From Amphibacillus cookii (GTDB lineage: Bacteria > Bacillota > Bacilli > Bacillales > Amphibacillaceae), in the NCBI RefSeq assembly GCF_016908375.1, contig NZ_JAFBDS010000001.1:620226-684225 (forward strand): 64,000 nucleotides of DNA, in the 5' to 3' direction. Numbering within the stretch: the stretch's first letter is position 1; every line of letters starts with the position of its first letter. This document shows positions 53,544-61,848 of the stretch, piece by piece. The notes under the pieces were generated by a model. It made no database searches. It was given only the letters and a program-made list of their open reading frames with translations, and was not told the DNA's origin. A program made the translations under genes and the position numbers.

Positions 53544-54323
53544 GTGAGTCAACAATCCATTGTTTTTTTTGACATTGATGGAACCTTACTTGATCATGAT
53601 AAAAAATTACCAAGCTCGACAAAACAGGCGGTCAAACAAGTGAAAGAGGCTGGTCACATTGTTGCCATCGCCACTGGTAGAGCACCATTTATGTACGAGT
53701 CATTGAGACAAGAATTAGATATTCATACATTTGTGAGTTATAACGGTTCTTACGTGGTCGTTGAGGATGAAGTTGTCTTCACCAATCCTCTAGATCAGAA
53801 GGCATTATTAGCATTGACTGCAGAAGGATTAAAAAATAATCATCCCATTGTTTTTATGGATGAGCAAGATATGAAAGCGAATGTACCAGATCATGCCTAT
53901 ATTAATGAGAGTATTGAATCGTTAAAGATTGATTATTTTCCTACTCACGATCCTTATTATTATAAAGATCGCGCACTGTATCAATCGTTGTTTTTCTGTG
54001 CGGAAGGTGAAGAGAAGGCTTATCAAGAAAAATACCCGACTTTTGAATTTGTTCGTTGGCATCCATTGTCTGTTGATATTCTGCCTAAAGGTGGGTCAAA
54101 GGCAAAAGGAATTGAACATGCTGTTAAGGCGTTGCAAATAGCAGATGAGAACGTCTATGCATTTGGTGATGGTTTGAATGATTTGGAAATGTTACAAACA
54201 GTAGTTAATAGTGTAGCAATGGGGAATGGTGAAGAAGAAATTAAGGCAGTTGCCAAGCATGTTACTAAAGATGTTTCAGAAGATGGTCTGCTGCATGGAT
54301 TAAAAATGGTTGGGTTAATATAA
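53544..54323 (+). CDS. Cof-type HAD phosphatase
   Basis: 259 aa. HAD motif I IVFFDIDGTLLDHDKK, motif II VAIATGRAPFMYES, Lys region LPKGGSKAKGIEH and motif IV VYAFGDGLNDLEMLQTV. Similar to YxeH/YkrA-type sugar phosphatases. GTG start after AAGGGGGC. Followed by a strong terminator. Confidence 0.88.
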   Translation: MSQQSIVFFDIDGTLLDHDKKLPSSTKQAVKQVKEAGHIVAIATGRAPFMYESLRQELDIHTFVSYNGSYVVVEDEVVFTNPLDQKALLALTAEGLKNNHPIVFMDEQDMKANVPDHAYINESIESLKIDYFPTHDPYYYKDRALYQSLFFCAEGEEKAYQEKYPTFEFVRWHPLSVDILPKGGSKAKGIEHAVKALQIADENVYAFGDGLNDLEMLQTVVNSVAMGNGEEEIKAVAKHVTKDVSEDGLLHGLKMVGLI

Positions 54324-54348
54324 GAGAAAGCTTGAGTTAATGAAGTTG

Positions 54349-54408
54349 CCTCCAATCAAGTAGCGTGTAGACATGTTGTCTTTCTACACGCCTGATGGGG
54401 GCTTTTTT
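54349..54408 (+). terminator. Terminator after HAD gene
   Basis: Long stem built on GCGTGTAGA/TCTACACGC with outer pairing of CCTCCAATCA to TGATGGGGG, then GCTTTTTT. Confidence 0.8.
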
Positions 54409-54741
54409 ATCGTTCTTTGTCGAACGTGAGAAGCTTGCGGTGGTCGCCTGCATGAAGAAGATATTTAAAGGTATTCATTCTCTAGTTCACAACAATATGA
54501 TTATGGTAACTTGCCACAAAGCTAATCAATACACCTTAATTATGCACACCTAGATAAATTTCTAAAAGGGTTTTACTAGGTTCTATTGATATGCCTATTT
54601 TTAAGATGTTGGATCTAAAATTATCTCCCTTTGTGCTTAGTCATAAATGAAAATAATACATTTTTTAGGGGGTGGCTAAACGTAGGAAATGTTGTTGGTG
54701 AGCGTTTTTGCCGCCAACTTTATTCCGTTTTCACAAACATT
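54409..54741 (+). other. Gap without recognised gene
   Basis: No supported coding region. It ends in a strong terminator (54742-54800) that no visible gene explains, so either a decayed gene or a small RNA is possible. Confidence 0.3.
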
Positions 54742-54800
54742 CAAGTGCGTTTCCCTCCTGGATGGGTTTTAATTCTACAGGGAAACGTACTTGTTTTTTT
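54742..54800 (+). terminator. Orphan intrinsic terminator
   Basis: CAAGTGCGTTTCCCT pairs with AGGGAAACGTACTTG (one mismatch), followed by seven T. There is no coding gene just upstream. A short-form repeat starts in its T-run. Confidence 0.8.
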
Positions 54801-54850
54801 ATCACAGATAACCATTTGAAAAACGTCCACTAATTGAAGGTTCGTTTTAC
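54798..54850 (+). repeat. Short-form repeat (copy 18)
   Basis: TTTATCACAGATAACCATTT, GAAAAACGTCCACTAATTGA, AGGTTCGTTTTAC: two ends joined without the central hairpin. Confidence 0.75.
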
Positions 54851-54917
54851 GTTATTAAGATAGGATCATTTGTGAATTTATTCACTAAATGTTCACACAA
54901 TTTCGAGTTTATTCTGC

Positions 54918-54950
54918 TATAATCGATATTGATAATCATTATCATTATCA
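54918..54950 (+). promoter_or_regulatory. Fur box and -10 of feo operon
   Basis: TGATAATCATTATCATTATC (54930-54949) contains the classic Fur 7-1-7 palindrome TGATAATNATTATCA. A TATAAT -10 lies at 54918-54923; the -35 is not clear. Iron repression of the whole feo operon is expected. Confidence 0.85.
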
Positions 54951-54980
54951 AAACAGATAATCTAGAAAGGAGTTAGACGT

Positions 54981-55211
54981 GTGAAATTACTAAATTGTAA
55001 ACGGGGTAAAAGCTTTAGAATTATTAATCTACCCTATGATCAAACTTTAGGTATTTTTAGCATTACCTCTGGTTCAATTATAAAAGTCTTGGCAAAACAA
55101 CCCTTTAAAGGTCCTGTTTTATTACAAATCAATCGCCGTAAAGTGGCGATTGGTTATGATATTGCAAAGCAAATTATGGTGGAGGAAGTGGTCAGCTTTG
55201 GTTTGTCATAA
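54981..55211 (+). CDS. feoA: Ferrous iron transport protein A
   Basis: 76 aa SH3-like protein that assists FeoB at the inner face of the membrane. Contains RGKSFRIINLPYDQTLGIFS and SGSIIKVLAKQPFKGPVLLQ, with RKVAIGYDIAKQI near the end, typical of FeoA. GTG start after AAAGGAG. The end overlaps the start of feoB. Expressed under the Fur box at 54930. Confidence 0.9.
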   Translation: MKLLNCKRGKSFRIINLPYDQTLGIFSITSGSIIKVLAKQPFKGPVLLQINRRKVAIGYDIAKQIMVEEVVSFGLS

Positions 55212-56934
55212 CCATAATAATACCGTTATAGAAGGGCTAAGCCATACTATATATTTAGTAGGTAGTCCTAATGTAGGAAAAAGTGTTGTTTTCTCTAAGC
55301 TAACAGGCCATCATGTCATTTCTGCTAATTATAGTGGTACAACGATCGATATTATGTCTGGCAAATTACGCTTGGGAGCAGAAACTTGGCAAGTTATTGA
55401 TCTGCCAGGTATATATTCACTTGATGCGAATTCAGAAGCGGAATCTGTAACGGCTCGCGCTTTAACTAATGATGGTTTAATCATTTGTGTACTTGATGCA
55501 TCGCATTTATCTCGAGACCTTCAGCTAGCATTTGATATTCAAAAGTATCAAAAACCTATTATTTATCTACTTAATTTAGTAGATGTCGCCAAACGTCAAG
55601 GGATAACAATTGAAGAAGAGAAATTAAGTCGCTTATTAGGGGCACCAGTCATTCCAACCGTTGCCACAAAGAACATAGGTATTGAAGAAATCAAAAAAAC
55701 GATCCCCCATCTAAGTTATGAGACCAGCCAGAAAGATAAAAAACTAGGAGATCAATCTGATCAAACGATTGATGACATGATTCAAGAGGTGGAGAACTAT
55801 ACGCCCCATACACCGGCTTATTTAGATCGGGTTGGAGATTTATTAATAAAACCCTTTCCTGGACTTATTATTGCTGTTTTTATTTTGTTGATTGCACTTG
55901 CTATAGTAGTTGGTGGTGGCAAGGGGTTAAGGACATTAATATTACTCCCTATCATCAATGACTGGATTATACCATTTATAACGAACATAGTGGATTTAGT
56001 TGTAGATCAAGGTGTTATTCATCGCTTGTTAGTTGGGGAATTTGGCATATTAGTAAAAGGGATAGAATGGCCATTTGCACTCATTTTCCCATATGTTTTA
56101 TTGTTTTATTTCGTATTGTCATTTCTTGAAGATAGTGGTTATTTACCTCGGCTTGCGATTTTAGTCGAAGGTATATTAAATAAAATCGGTTTACCTGGTC
56201 AGAATATTGTGCCATTTATTATGGGTTATGGTTGTGCGGTTCCTGCGATTTTAGGAACAAGGGCAGCAACGAGTTATAAGCAAAGGCTTATTGTGACATC
56301 ATTAATTTCTATCGGTGTACCTTGTACTGCTCAAACAGGGGCTTTTATTGCATTGTTAGGTGATCAATCGATGTTGGCTTTGGGGTTTGTTTTTGGTTTA
56401 TCGATTCTAGTTATTTGCATAGCTGGAAGCCTGCTTAACCACATTATTCCTGGTGATAAAGAGCCTGTTATTATAGAAGTTCCGCCGTTATTACTACCTG
56501 ATCGTTCTGCCATTTTCAAAAAAATAGCTTTTCGATTAAAACATTTTTTAGTCGAAGCAGAGATCCCGATGATGCTGGGCATTTTATTAGCTGCTCTAAT
56601 TGTCGAAACGGGTTTAATTAATTGGCTAGGTCATGCTTTAGAGCCTGTCATTGTTCATTGGCTTGGCTTACCAAAGGAAGCAAGTTTAACACTTATATTA
56701 GGTATTATTCGTAGGGAGCTTGCGGTCATGCCTTTACTCGATATGCAACTAACAACATTACAATTGATAACAGGTGCTGTCGTTGCATTATTTTACATTC
56801 CTTGTCTATCTGTATTTATTGTCATCGTAAAGGAATTTCGACTTAAAATTGCAAGTTATCTATTAATCGGTACAACACTATTCGCTATCTTTATTGGCGG
56901 ATTAGTTCATCAAATAGGTCAATGGTTGCCATAA
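55198..56934 (+). CDS. feoB: Ferrous iron transporter B
   Basis: 578 aa. N-terminal G domain: YLVGSPNVGKSVVFSKLTG (G1), TTIDIM (G2 Thr), VIDLPGIYSLD (G3), YLLNLVD (G4). Then two Gate domains (DSGYLPRLAI; IMGYGCAVPAILGTRA with a Cys-containing pore motif; IGVPCTAQTGAF; RRELAVMPLLD) with about eight helices. Start chosen as TTG 55198 after GGAGGAAG, giving VCHNHNN, a metal-binding-like N-terminus. It is shorter than E. coli FeoB (about 770 aa), mainly through reduced cytoplasmic parts. Confidence 0.9.
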   Translation: MVCHNHNNTVIEGLSHTIYLVGSPNVGKSVVFSKLTGHHVISANYSGTTIDIMSGKLRLGAETWQVIDLPGIYSLDANSEAESVTARALTNDGLIICVLDASHLSRDLQLAFDIQKYQKPIIYLLNLVDVAKRQGITIEEEKLSRLLGAPVIPTVATKNIGIEEIKKTIPHLSYETSQKDKKLGDQSDQTIDDMIQEVENYTPHTPAYLDRVGDLLIKPFPGLIIAVFILLIALAIVVGGGKGLRTLILLPIINDWIIPFITNIVDLVVDQGVIHRLLVGEFGILVKGIEWPFALIFPYVLLFYFVLSFLEDSGYLPRLAILVEGILNKIGLPGQNIVPFIMGYGCAVPAILGTRAATSYKQRLIVTSLISIGVPCTAQTGAFIALLGDQSMLALGFVFGLSILVICIAGSLLNHIIPGDKEPVIIEVPPLLLPDRSAIFKKIAFRLKHFLVEAEIPMMLGILLAALIVETGLINWLGHALEPVIVHWLGLPKEASLTLILGIIRRELAVMPLLDMQLTTLQLITGAVVALFYIPCLSVFIVIVKEFRLKIASYLLIGTTLFAIFIGGLVHQIGQWLP

Positions 56935-56954
56935 AGGGAAAGAAGGACGTTAAG

Positions 56955-57449
56955 ATGCGATGTTATTTAACTAAAAAAATAGAGTATTTAACAGCAAAAA
57001 CAGGGATTGGTTGGTTTATTTTTAAAGTATATTATTATCGAAAAGTAATGCGTGAAATTAACTATGCAAGCATATGTGAAAAAGATCACGTATTATGTGT
57101 TGGTGGCGGGGCGATTCCTTGTACTGCTATTTTAATCGCACAACAAACCAACACGAAAGTGACGGTGGTTGATCATGATTCACTGATGATTCGCTTAGCT
57201 CAGTCATTCGTTAAGAGACTAGGTATCGAAGATTCAATCCAATTTATTCATACGAATGGAGAGACGTTTTGCTATCGACCGTATTCGGTTATTCATGTTG
57301 CAAGACAGGTTGAGCCACAGGAAGAAGTCATAGCAGGGATAAGTAAAACAGCCTGTGAACAAACACGAATCATTATTCGAACAGCTAATTTATCATACGT
57401 AAGAGACAATCAAAAACAGCATGTACCCTTTGAGGTACCCATGTTATGA
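56955..57449 (+). CDS. Nicotianamine synthase-like SAM-dependent enzyme
   Basis: 164 aa. SAM-fold core: HVLCVGGGAIPCTAILIAQQ (residues about 48-67), VTVVDHDSLMIRLAQSFVKR, SIQFIHTNGETF. The VGGGAIPCTAILIA motif resembles nicotianamine synthase-like proteins more than ordinary methyltransferases. These use the aminobutyl group of SAM to make metal chelators, or methylate. It follows feoB by 20 nt and overlaps the next gene by ATGA, so it belongs to the iron operon. Exact reaction unknown. Confidence 0.7.
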   Translation: MRCYLTKKIEYLTAKTGIGWFIFKVYYYRKVMREINYASICEKDHVLCVGGGAIPCTAILIAQQTNTKVTVVDHDSLMIRLAQSFVKRLGIEDSIQFIHTNGETFCYRPYSVIHVARQVEPQEEVIAGISKTACEQTRIIIRTANLSYVRDNQKQHVPFEVPML

Positions 57450-58399
57450 TCATCGTTAAAAAACTATTTTTTCTGTTAATCATAATCAGTGCTTTTTGGC
57501 TAGTTATAAAAAAGCAAGACTTACAAGTTCCCTTGGATCTTTTGTCTGTTCAGCAATGGCTTCAGCTTATCGGTTTGCAATTTTTAACAATGTTCCTTAT
57601 TCATATTCAATGGGCTAGGCTATCAAAGCAAATAGAACTAAAAATAAGTCAATGGCAGCTTTTAACTGTTAATATGTTAGGGAATTGTGTTGATTTTTTA
57701 ACACCTTCAATGAAAGCAGGAAGTGAATTAACAAAAGTAGTTTGGCTGAACAAAAATACGACGATCACAAAAGAAAAGGCGACAAGTCTCGTACTTATCC
57801 AAAAATCTATTAGTATGACTGTTTTTGGATTTATTGCTGCTTACAGTTGTTTTACTGTCAATATAGATATTTTATCTTCTGTGACGAATCATAACGGCCT
57901 CCTTTATTTCACAGGACTGTTGTTCGTTCTAGTCGCTATGGTAATAATTATCAAAAAAATCAAAAATAAAATAAAACCTTTTATTGATCAATTGTGTCAA
58001 CATTTTCGCAGACTTATTGCTCATCCATACTTTATGATTGAACAAGTACTACTATCCGTTGCGATATGGTTTATATTTCCTTACAAACTATCTCTTTTAT
58101 TAGACATCTACCAAATCAAATTATCGATAAGTGTCGTTATAGGGGTAACATTCATCAGTTATGCGGTAGGTATGTTGCCGTTATTGCCTGGTGGTATGGG
58201 TTCTTTTGAATCGACGCTCGTTCTATTACTTCGATCTTTTGAGATAAGCTATACGATTTCAATCGCTATTGCCTTGTTATTTCGGTTTATCACGTACTGG
58301 CTTCAACTCGTGATCAGTTTGTTGTATCTACTTGGAAGGAGGATGGTTAAATGGTATTTAAACAAAAAATCCCGAATTTCCTCACACTATGTAACCTAA
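57446..58399 (+). CDS. UPF0104/LPG-synthase-TM membrane protein
   Basis: 317 aa, about eight helices. Family traits: LLTVNMLGNCVDFLTPSMKAGSELTKV (here given in parts: NMLGNCVDFLTPSMKAGSE) with the P-x-x-x-G-E-like block, and MLPLLPGGMGSFESTLVLLL near the C-terminus, the P-G-G-x-G-x-x-E signature. Members are lipid flippases or the membrane half of aminoacyl-phosphatidylglycerol synthases. The ATG overlaps the preceding stop (ATGA). Within this operon it suggests lipid handling linked to iron. Confidence 0.8.
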   Translation: MIIVKKLFFLLIIISAFWLVIKKQDLQVPLDLLSVQQWLQLIGLQFLTMFLIHIQWARLSKQIELKISQWQLLTVNMLGNCVDFLTPSMKAGSELTKVVWLNKNTTITKEKATSLVLIQKSISMTVFGFIAAYSCFTVNIDILSSVTNHNGLLYFTGLLFVLVAMVIIIKKIKNKIKPFIDQLCQHFRRLIAHPYFMIEQVLLSVAIWFIFPYKLSLLLDIYQIKLSISVVIGVTFISYAVGMLPLLPGGMGSFESTLVLLLRSFEISYTISIAIALLFRFITYWLQLVISLLYLLGRRMVKWYLNKKSRISSHYVT

Positions 58400-58908
58400 C
58401 ATTGGGAGTTGTGGCTATTTCTTTTGTGTTAGTAGACGCCTGGTTGTTAGCTGTTTTTTGTATTTTCTTAGCTAGTGTGTGTGATTATGGTGATGGTTTT
58501 TTAGCTAGAAAGTGGGCAGTTAGTTCGGCTTTTGGAAAGCAGCTGGATTCCTTAGGGGATCTTGTTACATTTGGTGTTGCACCGTGCTTGTTAATTTTTG
58601 AACTCTATTTTACTAATGCTAATTTATTAGGTTTAATTGGAATCATAAGTTATATAGCAAGTGGTGCTGTTCGTCTAGCTCGATTCAACCTTCTCGAAGC
58701 TTGTCCAATCTTTATTGGCCTGCCAATTACCGCTTGTGGTGTGGCATTAAGTTTTCTGGCATTCATTCTATCACAAACAAGTTGGCCTCCTTCTATTAAT
58801 CAATTTATTTTATTGGGGGCGTTACTTGGAGGTGCTTGGTTAATGACTTGTAAGATTACTTTTAAGAAATGGGGAACATCACTATATCTATCGGGTGACC
58901 AGACATGA
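58351..58908 (+). CDS. CDP-alcohol phosphatidyltransferase (PssA-like)
   Basis: 185 aa. The CDP-alcohol motif D-x2-DG-x2-AR-x8-G-x3-D-x3-D is complete in DYGDGFLARKWAVSSAFGKQ followed by LDSLGD. Opening KIPNFLTLCNLTLGVVAIS is typical of phosphatidylserine synthase. It condenses CDP-diacylglycerol with an alcohol (serine or another). It starts within the end of the previous gene (49-nt overlap), with AAGGAGG. A pssA inside a Fur-controlled feo operon is unusual. Confidence 0.85.
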   Translation: MVFKQKIPNFLTLCNLTLGVVAISFVLVDAWLLAVFCIFLASVCDYGDGFLARKWAVSSAFGKQLDSLGDLVTFGVAPCLLIFELYFTNANLLGLIGIISYIASGAVRLARFNLLEACPIFIGLPITACGVALSFLAFILSQTSWPPSINQFILLGALLGGAWLMTCKITFKKWGTSLYLSGDQT

Positions 58909-59060
58909 TGGAGGTACTTATTGTCATTTTGATTAGCTGCTATGCTTTATGGCTAATTCGCAAGTTAATTAAAAAAACAAAAACCCCCAGTTGTGGTGAT
59001 TGCCCACTAAAAAGCCATTGTCACGTGCAACCTTGTCAATGTGAGAAAGAAAAACATTGA
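58905..59060 (+). CDS. FeoB-associated Cys-rich membrane protein
   Basis: 51 aa: one N-terminal helix (MMEVLIVILISCYALWLIRK), then KKTKTPSCGDCPLKSHCHVQ and PCQCEKEKH, a cluster of Cys and His. This matches the short FeoB-associated Cys-rich proteins that take the role of FeoC in Firmicutes. The ATG overlaps the stop of the preceding gene (ATGA). It is the last gene of the operon before a terminator. Likely an iron or iron-sulfur-binding accessory of FeoB. Confidence 0.85.
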   Translation: MMEVLIVILISCYALWLIRKLIKKTKTPSCGDCPLKSHCHVQPCQCEKEKH

Positions 59061-59117
59061 TTAGGATGTGATTATTTAATATAGGGAAGGATAAAAATTT
59101 GAACATGATTTGAGCTA

Positions 59118-59159
59118 ACTGATTTGGTCTGTTTTCTTAGATCAAATCGGTCTTTTTTT
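59118..59159 (+). terminator. Terminator of feo operon
   Basis: ACTGATTTGGTCT pairs with AGATCAAATCGGT (two G:U-type pairs) across 8 nt, then TCTTTTTTT. Confidence 0.85.
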
Positions 59160-59336
59160 GTTAGAAACATATATAATTTTACTGGAGAACCAGCAAGCGA
59201 TGAAGCCAAAATCTCAAGGCAAGAATAATGAACCTAAGCTCGTTTTTAAAAATGTTTTTGGATTGCAAACTATTCTAATTCAAAGAAATTTGCTAAGATA
59301 GATGGGGAATCTATTATCGTCAAAGTAGGTGATGAT

Positions 59337-59603
59337 GTGACATGTAAAGGTTGTTCAAGCTCAGTTAGACAGTCGAAAGAAGATGTTGAAACACTGGTTG
59401 CGGAGCAGTTATTATTAGAAGAGCATCTTGTGGATGACTTTGTATTTGATAAACGACTTGCCATTTGTCAAAAGTGTCCCCACCTGCAATATGAAACGAC
59501 TTGTGGCTATTGTGGTTGTTTTATAGCATTTCGAGCTAGATTAGCTAATAAGCGATGTCCTGATCCAGTAGGGGCACGATGGAATAAGGAGAGGGAAAAG
59601 TAA
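59337..59603 (+). CDS. DUF6171-like zinc-ribbon protein
   Basis: 88 aa with Cys pairs: MTCKGCSSSVRQSKEDVETL, LAICQKCPHLQYETTCGYCG, CFIAFRARLANKRCPDPVGA. Two C-x-x-C pairs and a final Cys suggest zinc binding. GTG start after AGGTGATG. The same frame is open 30 codons further upstream (FAKIDGESIIVKVGDD) without a start; this may be a former N-terminal extension. Its stop overlaps the next ATG (TAATG), so it is coupled to the M20 hydrolase. Function unknown. Confidence 0.7.
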   Translation: MTCKGCSSSVRQSKEDVETLVAEQLLLEEHLVDDFVFDKRLAICQKCPHLQYETTCGYCGCFIAFRARLANKRCPDPVGARWNKEREK

Positions 59604-60763
59604 TGAAGGAACAATTAACAAAGGCGTTAAATGAAATTGAATCTGATTTAAAGGAAATCAGTCGTTATTTATATGAAAATCCTGAATTAGGTGACCAGGA
59701 ATATCAATCAGCTAAGTTACTTGTAAACTATTTAACCCAACATCATTTTGAAGTGGAGACAGGTATTGTTGATCGTCCGACGGCTTTTCGTGCTGTTTAT
59801 GATAGTGGTAAGCCAGGCGCTACCATCGGTTATATGGCTGAATATGATGCTTTACCCGGTGTTGGTCATGGCTGCGGGCATAATCTGATTGCAACAATGG
59901 GCATTGGTGCAGGTATCTTGTTAAGTAAGGTGCTTGAGCAAACAGGTGGAAAAGTTATTGTGTTTGGTACGCCTGCCGAAGAAACAAATGGAGCAAAAGT
60001 GCCGATGGCTGAAGCCGGTCTCTTCGATGAATTAGATGTGGCCATGATGGTGCATCCAGCAGGAGAATCGACGGTTAGTGGCACGTCGTTAGCTATGGAT
60101 GCACTAGAGTTTAGTTACCATGGTAAAACAAGCCATGCGGCTGCAGCGCCAGAGCAAGGTATTAATGCGCTTGATAGTGTGATTCAACTCTTTAATGGTA
60201 TTAATGCATTACGACAACATGTCACGTCAGACGTACGGATTCATGGTATCATTAAAGAAGGAGGTGTGGCGGCTAATGTTGTACCTGATTATGCTGTTGC
60301 GCAATTCTATGTTCGAGCAAAAAAACGCTCAAATTTAAATCAAGTTGTCGAAAAAGTAAAGCGTATTGCCGCTTCGGCAGCAGATATGACAGGTGCTAAG
60401 TTAACGACGAGAAACTATGAATTGAGCTATGACGATATGATCACTAACGAAGCCTTATCGGCCGCCTATCAAAAAAATTTAACAGCAATCGGTGAAGAAA
60501 ACGTATTTTCTGCTAAATCAAGTTTAGGATCGATTGATATGGGAAATGTTAGTCATGTAGCACCGGCAATTCATCCTTATATTGGGATGAATGATTCAAG
60601 TCTTGTTGCACACACAAAAGCGTTCGCTGATCATACGATGACCGAGCACGGACAAAAGACATTAGTAAACGGTGCGTTATCATTAGCTATGACGGGTTAT
60701 GACGTTTTAATGGATAGCCAATTGTTAGAGCAGATTAAAGCAGAATTTGTTGCAGATTCGTAA
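59603..60763 (+). CDS. M20-family amidohydrolase (ACY1L2/AbgB-like)
   Basis: 386 aa. Metal-ligand motifs: GYMAEYDALPGVGHGCGHNL, VFGTPAEETNGAKVPM with the catalytic Glu pair, MMVHPAGE, and a dimerisation domain from about residue 165 (FSYHGKTSHAAAAPEQGINA). Hydrolyses N-acyl- or dipeptide-like amides such as aminobenzoyl-glutamate or acylated amino acids. Coupled to the preceding zinc-ribbon gene. Confidence 0.88.
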   Translation: MKEQLTKALNEIESDLKEISRYLYENPELGDQEYQSAKLLVNYLTQHHFEVETGIVDRPTAFRAVYDSGKPGATIGYMAEYDALPGVGHGCGHNLIATMGIGAGILLSKVLEQTGGKVIVFGTPAEETNGAKVPMAEAGLFDELDVAMMVHPAGESTVSGTSLAMDALEFSYHGKTSHAAAAPEQGINALDSVIQLFNGINALRQHVTSDVRIHGIIKEGGVAANVVPDYAVAQFYVRAKKRSNLNQVVEKVKRIAASAADMTGAKLTTRNYELSYDDMITNEALSAAYQKNLTAIGEENVFSAKSSLGSIDMGNVSHVAPAIHPYIGMNDSSLVAHTKAFADHTMTEHGQKTLVNGALSLAMTGYDVLMDSQLLEQIKAEFVADS

Positions 60764-60914
60764 TACACGCATCCCCTCATTTTTTAGTTAATCCGTTTGT
60801 TTTTAGTATAATTGGAACTTTAAAATTTGTTGTTTTCCTAATGTGAAAAAAATAATATTATTTTTATTATTTAATCCTTCCCAAATGACTAATTATTTGT
60901 TAAAATTCATAATC

Positions 60915-60930
60915 ATGTATAAATATACAT
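60915..60930 (+). promoter_or_regulatory. Palindrome before amino-acid ABC operon, ArgR-box-like
   Basis: ATGTATAAATATACAT (7-bp arms) with a half site ATTCAT just upstream. It resembles ARG boxes (TGAATAWWWATTCA) with one change per arm. It lies 32 bp before the binding-protein gene. Confidence 0.4.
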
Positions 60931-60961
60931 CGTGTAATGAAAAAGAAGGGGAGTAAACAAT

Positions 60962-61771
60962 ATGAAAAATAAGAGACAATGGTTTATAGTAATGTTAGCT
61001 ATCTTATCGATCGCTTTAATGGCTTGTGGATCAAATGATGAATTACCTGATGTAGAACAAGATACAGGTGATGAAGAAGCGTTAGGAGATTTAGAAGAAC
61101 GTGATACGCTTATTATGGCGACTTCTGCTGATTTCCCACCATTTGAAACGCGAAATACTGAAGGTGAAATCGTTGGCTTCGACATTGATTTAGCTGAACA
61201 TATTGCAGATGAATTAGGATATGATTTAGAGATTCGAGATATGAACTTTGATGGCTTAATTGGTGCATTACAAGCTGGTCGAGCGGATATGGTTTTATCA
61301 GGTATGTCAGCAACAGATAGTCGTCGTGAGAATGTTGACTTTTCTATTGAATATAATCGTTCTGGAGAAATGTTTGTCACACAACAAGATTCTGATGTAA
61401 CTTCAATTGAAGATCTTGAAGGTAAGACAGTCGGCGTCCAATTAGGGACAATCCAACAAGAAGGTGCGGAACTCTTACAAGAAGACTATGATTTTGAGAT
61501 TCATACATTAGACGAAGCACAAGCGTTAATTCAAGAACTTTTATCTAATCGAATTGATGTTGCTTATTTAGATAAAGAAGTTGCGCTAGGGTTTATTGAT
61601 GCACAGGATTTAACAGGGTTTGATGATCCAACCACTGCCTCACCAGGTATGGCAGTTGCTTTTCCTAAAGGTAGTGAACTTGTAGAGGATGTTAATAACG
61701 TTCTAGAACAAGCAATGGAGTCAGGATGGCTTGAGGACCTACAAAAAGAATGGTTAACTCAACAAGACTAA
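60962..61771 (+). CDS. Polar amino-acid ABC transporter, substrate-binding lipoprotein
   Basis: 269 aa. Lipoprotein signal with lipobox LMAC (Cys 22), acidic linker, then a family 3 solute-binding domain: DTLIMATSADFPPFETRNTE, IVGFDIDLAEHIADELGYDL, FDGLIGALQAGRADMVLSGM, SATDSRRENVDFS and GMAVAFPKGSELVEDVN. Binds a polar or basic amino acid, possibly arginine or histidine. First gene of a three-gene transporter operon. GAAGGGGAG precedes the ATG. Confidence 0.92.
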   Translation: MKNKRQWFIVMLAILSIALMACGSNDELPDVEQDTGDEEALGDLEERDTLIMATSADFPPFETRNTEGEIVGFDIDLAEHIADELGYDLEIRDMNFDGLIGALQAGRADMVLSGMSATDSRRENVDFSIEYNRSGEMFVTQQDSDVTSIEDLEGKTVGVQLGTIQQEGAELLQEDYDFEIHTLDEAQALIQELLSNRIDVAYLDKEVALGFIDAQDLTGFDDPTTASPGMAVAFPKGSELVEDVNNVLEQAMESGWLEDLQKEWLTQQD

Positions 61772-61848
61772 AGTAATCTAAATGCAACGGTCTTTTCAAA
61801 AATAGCTTTTCATATGATAAATATTTATAGAGAAATGAGGTGTAAGGC

